A stretch of DNA of 23,863 nucleotides from a virus, in IMG/VR virus record IMGVR_UViG_3300043409_001739, positions 1 to 23,863 of that record; one strand, written 5' to 3'. Under the pieces are notes generated by a model. The model made no database searches. It worked only from the letters and a program-made list of their open reading frames with translations, and was not told the origin of the DNA. A program made the position numbers and the translations under genes. Shown piece after piece: positions 13,047-19,253 of the stretch; position 1 is the stretch's first letter; each line of letters opens with the position of its first letter.

Positions 13047-13383
13047 AAAATTTTATTTCTTTACAAAGACTTTCTCCTACTATAGGTTTTCCTATGTAGT
13101 CGCTACCTTTAACCATGATATTTGGCTTGTACATTTCTATTATTTCAATAAGCTCTTCTGTGCTATCAAAGAACTTTACGATGTCTACACATTTCAAACT
13201 TTGAAGAACAAATGCCCTATCTTGCTGATTGTTAATTGGTCTTGTTGGGCCTTTTAATTTTGTTACTCTACGATCGGTATCAATACATACTAATAACTGA
13301 TCACCTAGACTCTTGGCATATTCAAGCATTTCGATATGTCCACGATGTAAGATATCAAAGGTGCCGTTTACAACTATCGTCAT
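12991..13383 (-). CDS. hldC: heptose-1-phosphate nucleotidyltransferase-like (HldE/RfaE domain II)
   Basis: This 130-residue cytidylyltransferase-family protein would join a nucleoside monophosphate to heptose-1-phosphate to give ADP- or CDP-heptose. Seen motifs are NGTFDILHRGH with H13 and H16 (HxGH nucleotide-binding motif), a VCIDTD strand, RPINNQQDRAF at about 48-58, VKGSDY, and a C-terminal STTEII matching the ISTT-type motif. In many bacteria this domain is fused behind the kinase as HldE; here it is a separate gene placed before the kinase, so the order is inverted. It begins in a 4-base ATGA overlap with the epimerase gene. The nucleotide choice (ATP or CTP) cannot be read from sequence. 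Confidence 0.82.
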   Translation of the reverse strand: MTIVVNGTFDILHRGHIEMLEYAKSLGDQLLVCIDTDRRVTKLKGPTRPINNQQDRAFVLQSLKCVDIVKFFDSTEELIEIIEMYKPNIMVKGSDYIGKPIVGESLCKEIKFYDRTEHSTTEIIQRIIDR

Positions 13384-14156
13384 GCGTCAATGTACCGTTT
13401 GAGTAGATCAATATCTGCACAGGTATAAGTTTGATATTGATTTTTCATGTTGTCTGGCATGGGAATATATTCAATCGTTGCATCGTATTTCTCTGCAATC
13501 ATCCTAGCAACCGATTCAAATGAGGTTGCTCTGCCGAGCCCTACATTCCAAATTCCTGTTTCTTTAATGTTTAAAAATTGTTTATGTATGTCGCATACCC
13601 GCTCAACAGGAACAAAATCTCTTAGATAATTTTCCGAGCCTTCAAACAATTTGATCACACCAGTTTCTTTTGCCTGCTTTTCAAATTTATGATAAGGACT
13701 TGCTTGGTCACCTTTATGATCTTCGTGAGGACCGTAAACATTAAAATAACGGAATCCTTGCACCAGTATAGGCCAGCTACCTGCAAGGTGGGCAATGTAA
13801 CGATCAAACAAGAACTTGCTCCAAGCATACGGGCTTCGTGGATCGGACGGATCGCTTTCGTTGAAACTATTTTTTAAACCGTATACACTGGCGCTACTAG
13901 AATACTGAAAGTTTACACCGTTGTCTCTACACTGAGTAGCAATCCATCTACTAAAATCATAGTTGTGTTGCATCATTAGTTCTACATTTGTTTCTGTTGT
14001 AGAAGTAAGTGCGCCAAGGTGTATTACCCAGTCTAATCCCTTAATATTCGGAAGGTCATCGCCAGGCTCATAAAAAGATAAAGTATGTTCGTCTTTTAAG
14101 ACTTTGATCATATTTTGACCAATAAACCCTTTATGTCCTGTAATTAATATTTTCAT
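13380..14156 (-). CDS. hldD: ADP-heptose-6-epimerase-like NAD(P)-dependent SDR (HldD/RfaD-like)
   Basis: This 258-residue extended short-chain dehydrogenase has the nucleotide-binding GHKGFIG at 7-13, SSSASVYG at about 86-93 and the catalytic YxxxK as Y110 and K114. The segment RYFNVYGPHEDHKGDQAS followed by KLFEGS and RDFV is very close to what I recall for HldD/RfaD, which inverts C6 of ADP-D-glycero-D-manno-heptose. It is shorter than bacterial HldD (about 310 residues). It is followed at once by the nucleotidyltransferase and kinase genes, giving a compact heptose-activation cassette. GmhA-like isomerase and GmhB-like phosphatase genes are not in the window, so host enzymes would have to supply them. 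A different deoxy or keto hexose substrate is possible. Confidence 0.82.
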   Translation of the reverse strand: MKILITGHKGFIGQNMIKVLKDEHTLSFYEPGDDLPNIKGLDWVIHLGALTSTTETNVELMMQHNYDFSRWIATQCRDNGVNFQYSSSASVYGLKNSFNESDPSDPRSPYAWSKFLFDRYIAHLAGSWPILVQGFRYFNVYGPHEDHKGDQASPYHKFEKQAKETGVIKLFEGSENYLRDFVPVERVCDIHKQFLNIKETGIWNVGLGRATSFESVARMIAEKYDATIEYIPMPDNMKNQYQTYTCADIDLLKRYIDA

Positions 14157-14368
14157 CTAACTACCTTTGACATTTGCCAACAATTACCTGTACCAGTAGT
14201 GCCGTCATCAAATTTTACTTGGACATTGCCGTAGAATGTTTCTGGTCCGTCATAATGGAGTATTTGTTTAATTACTGTAGCTTCCATTTTTAAAGGAGCA
14301 ACCCATACTCTATCTCCCTTCTTATAGGTAGGGCCGCTGCCGTCTGAGTCTTTTCTATACCTTGGCAT
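14153..14368 (-). CDS. hypothetical small SH3-like beta protein
   Basis: The ATG at 14368 gives 71 residues, with AAAGGTG upstream; a GTG four codons earlier is less likely. After a basic N-terminus, the stretch YKKGDRVWVAPLKMEATV followed by VQVKFDDGTTG looks like a small SH3/KOW-like barrel: a KGDxV strand, a turn, then a strand ending in DDG. Such domains often bind RNA, DNA or ribosomes, or act as protein adaptors. It overlaps the cupin gene by 14 bases and the epimerase gene by 4 bases (ATGA), so it is embedded in the heptose cassette; whether it takes part in sugar metabolism is unknown. Confidence 0.7.
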   Translation of the reverse strand: MPRYRKDSDGSGPTYKKGDRVWVAPLKMEATVIKQILHYDGPETFYGNVQVKFDDGTTGTGNCWQMSKVVR

Positions 14369-14723
14369 TTTGACTATCACCTTTACCTACACGATAGTTA
14401 TCTTCAACACTATCGGGTGTGCTGACTTCAACTAATACCCCTTCCTCAACACAAATTATTTGATGAGGGAATAGTGGCGGGTTATGCCACACATCATTCT
14501 GTGATAGCTCGACTTCGTGGTGTTCTGCATCTTTAGTAGTAATATATCGAACGATAAACTTCCCACTTAATACAAACCAAGTTTCATCTTTTTCTGCATG
14601 GAAGTGCATACTAAATTTTGCACCTGTGTTAAATCTTAATAGTTTACCACAGTACTTGTCGTTGGTAGCAAATATAAATTCACTACCCCAACCTTTTTCA
14701 ACGAGGCCGTGCAGTTGAGTCAT
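14355..14723 (-). CDS. single-domain cupin, sugar-isomerase-like
   Basis: The ATG at 14723 (GAAGGA nine bases upstream) gives 122 residues; a longer reading from 14831 overlaps the previous gene completely and is rejected. The N-terminus VEKGWGSEFIF, then CGKLLRFNTGAKFSMHFHAEKDETWFVLSG, matches the EKPWGxE...S.H.H..K.E...VLxG layout of the mannose-6-phosphate isomerase/ManC type cupin domain. Likely metal ligands are H40, H42, E47 and H87. Position beside the heptose genes suggests a sugar or sugar-phosphate as ligand, perhaps replacing a missing isomerase step, but this is inference. It overlaps the preceding 69-residue gene by 26 bases. Confidence 0.78.
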   Translation of the reverse strand: MTQLHGLVEKGWGSEFIFATNDKYCGKLLRFNTGAKFSMHFHAEKDETWFVLSGKFIVRYITTKDAEHHEVELSQNDVWHNPPLFPHQIICVEEGVLVEVSTPDSVEDNYRVGKGDSQNAKV

Positions 14724-14907
14724 TCTCAGGTCCTTCACTAAATTTTGATAAGAAGCTTTCAAGATAACAGCTAAATTCTGTTGGCTGTTCTTTACCTTCT
14801 TCAATATAATGTATCCATTGATTGCCATCAATTTCTACTAAATTAACTACTCTAAATTTTTTTCCATCGGAGGCAAACCACCTGCTTCCTGTTTTTGGTT
14901 TGTTCAT
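14698..14907 (-). CDS. hypothetical small phage protein
   Basis: This 69-residue protein starts with an ATGA overlap with the gene before it. The pattern GSRWFASDGKKFRV, then a WIHYIEEG strand and C-Y-L-x-S-F-L helix, is a compact beta sheet of the kind found in small phage regulatory proteins (W-x5-G-x-x-F-x-V, then W-x-x-Y). I do not recognise a named family. Its C-terminal codons hold the ribosome-binding site and start of the cupin gene, giving a 26-base overlap, so the two should be expressed together. Confidence 0.65.
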   Translation of the reverse strand: MNKPKTGSRWFASDGKKFRVVNLVEIDGNQWIHYIEEGKEQPTEFSCYLESFLSKFSEGPENDSTARPR

Positions 14908-15290
14908 AGTTCTCCGCTTTCAGCTAACTTTAATATAAGACTATAATGTTCGTAGGCTTTTTTCACAGAAGGATACTTTTCTCGCAACCTTCTTTCCTCT
15001 TGTTTCTGTTCCATTATCATCTCAAACATCATATAATGATTACTACCGTGCGTTTTCATGTTATTAAAAACTTGATCTTCAAACTCTTTAATTCTATCTA
15101 ATTCACTCTCCGGAATCGTGATAGTTAACAGTTTTTCCGTGTCATACGCAATTGCGTTATTGTATACTGCATTATAGTCGTTACCATCTTTAAAAAACTG
15201 AGGGTTAACCATCCTATGTCGCTGAAATCGTTTATTGGTATCAATCACCTGTATATGATGTCGTTGACAGAATTCTTTTTCAGTCGTCAT
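14904..15290 (-). CDS. hypothetical helical phage protein
   Basis: The ATG at 15290 is chosen (AGGAGG about ten bases upstream, ATGA overlap with the previous stop) and gives 128 residues. The N-terminal 60 residues carry several His, Arg and Tyr; the C-terminal 70 are charged helices (an EQKQEERRLREKYPS stretch) that look like a coiled-coil or helical hairpin. Only one Cys is present and no known catalytic motif is visible. It is one link in the long minus-strand operon and could be a small partner of replication or nucleotide-metabolism proteins, but nothing shows that directly. Confidence 0.65.
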   Translation of the reverse strand: MTTEKEFCQRHHIQVIDTNKRFQRHRMVNPQFFKDGNDYNAVYNNAIAYDTEKLLTITIPESELDRIKEFEDQVFNNMKTHGSNHYMMFEMIMEQKQEERRLREKYPSVKKAYEHYSLILKLAESGEL

Positions 15291-15982
15291 TTTATTCCAA
15301 CCTCCTTGCATATTTCTTTAACTAACGAAACATCTGCAGGAACACTTTTAAATTTTCTAACCCAGAACGGAATATCAAATGCCGGGGAAATCATCTCCAA
15401 TTGTTCGTCATTCATCTTCTGGATCATAGATTGTCCTGATACTGTATTTAAAATTATCCAAGGACTAACATGGCCATTTCTGATATCGTGTACTGCCCTA
15501 TTAAGGCTAACATAATTGAAGTAATGAGAAAATTCTGCAGAGTTATCGTCGGCCCATGACATCATCGTCTGTAGGCTTCGTTGTACTGCACTCTCAACTG
15601 GTTCAGATTTTAATACTTCAAATAGATACTGTTCATATAACTCATCTCTACACCAGTGATCAAGTTTAATTCCACTTTTGATTACATAGTCAATGAACTT
15701 ATCTGGATACAACGGATTAACATTGTTGATGAAAGATCCAAATTTAACAAAGGCGTTATAATAAGAAGTATCACTGAATTCATCATATGTTTTTAACTTT
15801 TTTCCGCCTTGCGCCAATTGCCAAAATCGGTTAAAGGCCATGTATCCGGCCTGAACACGCTTTTCATCTTTTTGTAGAGCTCTCCTCTTTCTTTCGCACA
15901 TGTGAGCAACAAGAGTCTTTTCTTGCATAAAACTCTTTTTACAATGTACGCAGGTATAAGGCTGATCTACCAATGCTATCAT
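15287..15982 (-). CDS. phage protein with an N-terminal C2HC zinc finger
   Basis: This 231-residue protein begins with a classical finger: C11, C14, a 12-residue span with F18 and L24, then H27 and C29 (C2HC variant of C2H2), followed by a basic stretch (CERKRRALQKDEKR). The remaining roughly 185 residues are helical with many aromatic residues and no catalytic motif I recognise. One zinc finger next to a basic helix suggests nucleic-acid binding. I believe similar proteins occur in other T4-like aquatic phages, but function is unknown. Start and stop both sit in 4-base ATGA overlaps with neighbours, so it is translated as part of the operon. Confidence 0.75.
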   Translation of the reverse strand: MIALVDQPYTCVHCKKSFMQEKTLVAHMCERKRRALQKDEKRVQAGYMAFNRFWQLAQGGKKLKTYDEFSDTSYYNAFVKFGSFINNVNPLYPDKFIDYVIKSGIKLDHWCRDELYEQYLFEVLKSEPVESAVQRSLQTMMSWADDNSAEFSHYFNYVSLNRAVHDIRNGHVSPWIILNTVSGQSMIQKMNDEQLEMISPAFDIPFWVRKFKSVPADVSLVKEICKEVGIK

Positions 15983-16443
15983 TTTGCTAGGTCGTAGGTT
16001 ATTTTAAAAATGTCTGTTTTTACTACACCGTAGTCACCGGGGCCGTGTTTTACAATATAATCCTTGCCCGCATTATAATGCAACTGTTGTCCCCAACTAG
16101 TATTCACAACCCCGTCGTGGTCTGCTAGTTTAGCAAGTTTCATTATTGGTTTTGGAATTGCAGTACCGTTGCCATTATCAATTTTAAGTTCTTGAAACTT
16201 TTCCGGAGGCATACTATACCGTTCTCCCTTAGGACCGGTTATGATATACCAACCTCTTTGGTAATGCTGTGTCTTACCGTTGCCCTCTAGATGATCTAAT
16301 TCTCCAGGGTGTTTTGCAACCTCGTATTTTTCTAAACTAGGTTTTTTATAGGCTTTAAAACTGTCGGTATCAAACCAATTATCTGTGATACCTGCGCTTT
16401 CAACCAGGTTAATAAATTTGCGAATATCTTCCATTTTATTCAT
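15979..16443 (-). CDS. hypothetical protein with a possible capsid-targeting N-terminus
   Basis: The ATG at 16443 lies in an 8-base overlap with the gp62-like gene (AAAGG close upstream) and gives 154 residues; ATG 16434 is an alternative. The first residues form an amphipathic helix ending in FINLVESAG. This resembles the N-terminal capsid-targeting peptides of T4 internal proteins, which the prohead protease gp21 removes after a (L/I)xE site; here L13-V14-E15 followed by S16 would fit. The remainder is basic, Gly/Lys-rich, with an YIVKHGPGDYGVVKTDIF segment near the C-terminus that looks like a small conserved fold. A head-packaged, injected protein is one possibility; a simple cytoplasmic protein is equally open. 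Confidence 0.6.
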   Translation of the reverse strand: MNKMEDIRKFINLVESAGITDNWFDTDSFKAYKKPSLEKYEVAKHPGELDHLEGNGKTQHYQRGWYIITGPKGERYSMPPEKFQELKIDNGNGTAIPKPIMKLAKLADHDGVVNTSWGQQLHYNAGKDYIVKHGPGDYGVVKTDIFKITYDLAK

Positions 16444-16897
16444 ATGCCTTTCTATCTTTTTTGTCAAAACCCATTTTATCAAAGAGTTCTTTTTTCTCTT
16501 CTTCAGTCATTATAGAAGCAAGTAATTTTATATCATCCATCTTATATGTAGAATGCAGTTCAGCAAGTAGTTTTTCAAACTTATCTGCCTTACCTTTTTT
16601 CCCTGCCGCCAAATACGGATGATACATTGATGAACCAATGCCGGTGCCTGCATATAATTTCCACATTAGGCCTTTATGATTCTTGCTTATATCAAAATGA
16701 TTTTTATTGACAAATTCATTAGTTCTTTCTACAAACCATTCCTGCAAGTCTGGATCGCCTTGCACATTGCTAGTATATCTCATAAGAACATACGGACTAA
16801 ACACTTTCTTTTCTTCATCCGTTAGTGTATCATAAAAATCATACTGCTTGAGATCTACTGCTTTTAGTTCTCGTTTAATATCAAGTTTCGCTGCCAT
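16436..16897 (-). CDS. 62: clamp-loader small subunit (T4 gp62-like)
   Basis: This 153-residue, mostly helical protein resembles the small subunit that joins four gp44 ATPases to load the gp45 sliding clamp. Seen features fitting that family are an N-terminal helix with YDFYDTLTDEEKK, an SPYVLMRYTSN helix, a WFVERTNEFVNK helix leading to NKNHFD, then a WKLYAGTG helix and a YHPYLAAGKKGK segment. These parallel the T4 protein's 'yAMNLIGSGLSDEAHF' and 'PRGKRYGKW' regions as I remember them. It is somewhat shorter than T4 gp62 (187). ATG 16897 has AAGGAAG upstream, inside the end of the 53-residue gene. gp44 and gp45 are not in the window. Confidence 0.65.
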   Translation of the reverse strand: MAAKLDIKRELKAVDLKQYDFYDTLTDEEKKVFSPYVLMRYTSNVQGDPDLQEWFVERTNEFVNKNHFDISKNHKGLMWKLYAGTGIGSSMYHPYLAAGKKGKADKFEKLLAELHSTYKMDDIKLLASIMTEEEKKELFDKMGFDKKDRKAYE

Positions 16898-17042
16898 AAT
16901 CTTCCTTAGTGTGGGGAGTTAACTCAGTTTGTTCTACTCCATCTTTGTACCATTTAGTTAATATCTCCTGTCTTGTTTCAAGAGTCATATCTTCGGAGCC
17001 CATAGTACCAAATACTAAACTTGAAAAATTAGTATTGGTCAT
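16881..17042 (-). CDS. 53-residue small gene bridging two operon members
   Basis: The frame opens at ATG 17042 and ends with TGA at 16881-16883. It reads MTNTNFSSLVFGT at the start and has a helical EDMTLETRQEILTKW middle and an acidic end. It fills what would otherwise be a 131-base gap in a run of touching genes. It overlaps the upstream gene by 14 bases and the gp62-like gene by 17 bases, the same overlap sizes seen at other junctions here, and its last codons carry the AAGGAAG site of gp62. A GAGAG lies just before its ATG. It was found by translating the gap by eye; the function is unknown. Confidence 0.65.
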   Translation of the reverse strand: MTNTNFSSLVFGTMGSEDMTLETRQEILTKWYKDGVEQTELTPHTKEDYGSET

Positions 17043-17292
17043 GTTCTCTCTTACTTAGATGATATATCATTATAGCACGATCTATTGCCCGTTGTAAAGT
17101 GGGATTGGTTGTTGCTGCCTTGCGAATATCTCTCCACAACTTATCTTCTGTAATGCCGGCACGCTTTTCCGATGCCTTTAGACTTTCTCCGACTAGGAAT
17201 CGTTCAGTCTCTCCACGATACCGTCCATAGACAGTTTCTCCACCGTCCGGACTTTCGTATATTATTTCAGCATTTGGTCTCAAACTTCCCAT
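17029..17292 (-). CDS. hypothetical small conserved-looking phage protein
   Basis: This 87-residue protein begins MGSLRPNAEIIYESPDGG with a YGRYRGETERFLVGES strand pair, then a helical C-terminus rich in Arg and Lys that ends in YHLSKREHDQY. The N-terminus looks like a two-strand beta unit around a GE-x-ER turn. I have an impression that similar short proteins occur near uvsW in T4-like aquatic phages but cannot confirm it. It starts three bases after the stop of the previous gene with no clear Shine-Dalgarno sequence, so translation is probably coupled. No function is proposed. Confidence 0.7.
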   Translation of the reverse strand: MGSLRPNAEIIYESPDGGETVYGRYRGETERFLVGESLKASEKRAGITEDKLWRDIRKAATTNPTLQRAIDRAIMIYHLSKREHDQY

Positions 17293-17295
17293 AGT

Positions 17296-17799
17296 TTACC
17301 AACATTTAGTAAAGTCTACTAGTTCACTCTGTCGACTTACTTCTTTAACAAAATAGGCACATAACGGTTTTTCGCCGGGCTCTAACGGAGTACATAGTAG
17401 TTGTCCAGGTTTCATTTTAGGGAAGTACCATTTAACATCTTGGTACACATCGATAATGTCGATGTCGTGAAACTCGGGTCTGAAACTACTCAACGGATTA
17501 AAGCAGAAAGTTCTAAAGCCTCGATCATTAAGACTTGTAAGAGGAAGTATTTCCATTGCTGGTCCTTCCGGATCACCAACAATCGTACACCAATCTAGTG
17601 GCATAGTTATTTCATATTTTCCAATCTTTAATACTACTCCGGGCCCAGTAAAGCTCTCGAGAAAGATTAATGGAATATAAAAATAATCAGGATTGTTGTG
17701 ATCGCTATTATCTAAAATAGCGAATCGAAGATCGTCCTCAATTTCATCGGGTAGATCATTCAGATAGAATGTCTTGTTTTCTAAACTTAATATTTGCAT
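17296..17799 (-). CDS. hypothetical protein coupled to uvsW
   Basis: This 167-residue, beta-rich protein starts in a TAATG overlap with the uvsW stop. Notable stretches are YIPLIFLESFTGPG, IGKYEITMPLDW, an ILPLTSLNDRGF segment, and a C-terminal GQLLCTPLEPGEKPLCAYFVKEV. The acidic N-terminus (DLPDEIEDD) and the lack of catalytic motifs suggest a binding or regulatory role. Its strong coupling to the UvsW helicase hints at a shared process, recombination or translational control, but no named family is recognised. Confidence 0.7.
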   Translation of the reverse strand: MQILSLENKTFYLNDLPDEIEDDLRFAILDNSDHNNPDYFYIPLIFLESFTGPGVVLKIGKYEITMPLDWCTIVGDPEGPAMEILPLTSLNDRGFRTFCFNPLSSFRPEFHDIDIIDVYQDVKWYFPKMKPGQLLCTPLEPGEKPLCAYFVKEVSRQSELVDFTKCW

Positions 17800-19253
17800 T
17801 ATTGGTATTTCACTTTCTCTATCGTAAATGGATATTTGGCATCTTTGTAAAACTTCTTTCGTTCAGTAAGATGGCGTTTTGCATATTTTGTTGTCGCAGT
17901 CATGTCCCAGATTTGTACGAAGTCTTTGTCGTCCGCTTTTCTAATGCCGCGGCCAATGCTCTGGATAACTCGGACAAAGCTCTTTCCGGGCTCCAAAAGA
18001 ACCATATTAAAAATACGAGGGATATTAATACCCACAGAGGCCACACCGTAAGTCGCCACAATAATCTTGTTAGTACTTGTCTTAACTTCATCATACTCTT
18101 CTTTTCTATCTTTTGTTTTAACTGAGCCCGATATAAACACACTATCAGGCAAATGCCCTGCAAGAAATTGCCCGCTTTCTATTCGGTCAACTAGTATAAG
18201 TGTATTGCCAGTCTTTGAAATATTCAATAGCAATGATGAAATATATTTCATACGAGTCTCATCTGTAACAAGGAATTTTAATTCTTCGGCGTAACTTTTA
18301 AACTCTTTCCATTCATTTGTTTGTATAATTTGCACATGACAATCACTAAGAACGCCCGATTCTTGTAATTCGTGTGCCTTAACACGATGAACTACTTCAC
18401 CAAGACTGGCACGAATACTTTGAAACTCGTGATCTGCTTTTGGCACAGTCCCCGTTAGTCCCCATCGTATAGGAGCATTGGCCAAGTTTTGGGTTAGTAA
18501 TTTTTTAAGAACTTCAGCTTTGGCCATATGAACTTCATCGACCATAACACACTGAACTCCGTCTAATAGTTCTGCAAGGTTTGATACTTCTTCGTTATCG
18601 TGCGACTTCTTTTCTAGAATGTTTAGACTTTGCCAAGTGCAAATTGTATGCGTTTTATCTAGATTCTTTCGATCGCCATAATAGACACCTACATCTAACT
18701 GACAGTTGATAAAGTCTTCTTCTGTCTGTTCAACCAATGACTTATTAGGCACAATCGTTATTGTTCGACCATATTTTTCACAAATCTTTGCCAATGTCGC
18801 TGTGGTAATTGTCTTACCAAAGCCCGTGGCAATCTCTTGGATACATTGTGGATGTTCTAAGAATTTATTAATAACTTCAACTTGATCGTCGCGTAGTCTA
18901 ATCTTCGTACCTGCAAATCTGTGTCCTTCTGGCCAAGTTTGATCCCCCCAAAACTCTGCCGCCACAAGATCAAAACTAAGTGAGGTTGTGTTTCTTTGAT
19001 CGTCAAGTTCAATATAATAATTATGATTCTCGAGGTATTCTAATACCTGAGGAAGCATTGACATGTAGGTAGTGCCGCCAATACCAAAAAAGCTAATTGA
19101 TCCGTCCCACCTTCCTAATTTATAAGCAGGGCGGAATCTTGCTGTAGGATCTTCATATTTGAATTTTTTAACCAAGGCTTTACGGGCGTCAAGACTTAAA
19201 TTTTCTATCTTAACATTTACTTCATCTTTAATAACAATTTTACATGATGCCAA
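17799..19253 (-). CDS. uvsW: UvsW-like superfamily 2 DNA/RNA helicase
   Basis: This 484-residue SF2 helicase unwinds R-loops and branched recombination or fork intermediates, switching origin-type to recombination-dependent replication in T4. The N-terminal 100 residues form the small beta-rich DNA-binding part (RPAYKLGRWDGSISFF). Motifs seen are RDDQ (121-124), Walker A ATGFGKT (142-148), DEVH (239-242), GLTGT in motif III, and QSIGRGIRK as motif VI. Length is near T4 UvsW (503). The start is unusual: TTG at 19253, supported by AAGGA eight bases upstream, inside the end of the previous gene (14-base overlap); the next in-frame ATG would remove the N-terminal domain. Confidence 0.93.
   Translation of the reverse strand: MASCKIVIKDEVNVKIENLSLDARKALVKKFKYEDPTARFRPAYKLGRWDGSISFFGIGGTTYMSMLPQVLEYLENHNYYIELDDQRNTTSLSFDLVAAEFWGDQTWPEGHRFAGTKIRLRDDQVEVINKFLEHPQCIQEIATGFGKTITTATLAKICEKYGRTITIVPNKSLVEQTEEDFINCQLDVGVYYGDRKNLDKTHTICTWQSLNILEKKSHDNEEVSNLAELLDGVQCVMVDEVHMAKAEVLKKLLTQNLANAPIRWGLTGTVPKADHEFQSIRASLGEVVHRVKAHELQESGVLSDCHVQIIQTNEWKEFKSYAEELKFLVTDETRMKYISSLLLNISKTGNTLILVDRIESGQFLAGHLPDSVFISGSVKTKDRKEEYDEVKTSTNKIIVATYGVASVGINIPRIFNMVLLEPGKSFVRVIQSIGRGIRKADDKDFVQIWDMTATTKYAKRHLTERKKFYKDAKYPFTIEKVKYQ

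Noticed and set aside
12252-13383. Fused bifunctional HldE broken by a frameshift
   Set aside because: The transferase precedes the kinase, the reverse of HldE, and each has its own start and stop, so these are separate genes.
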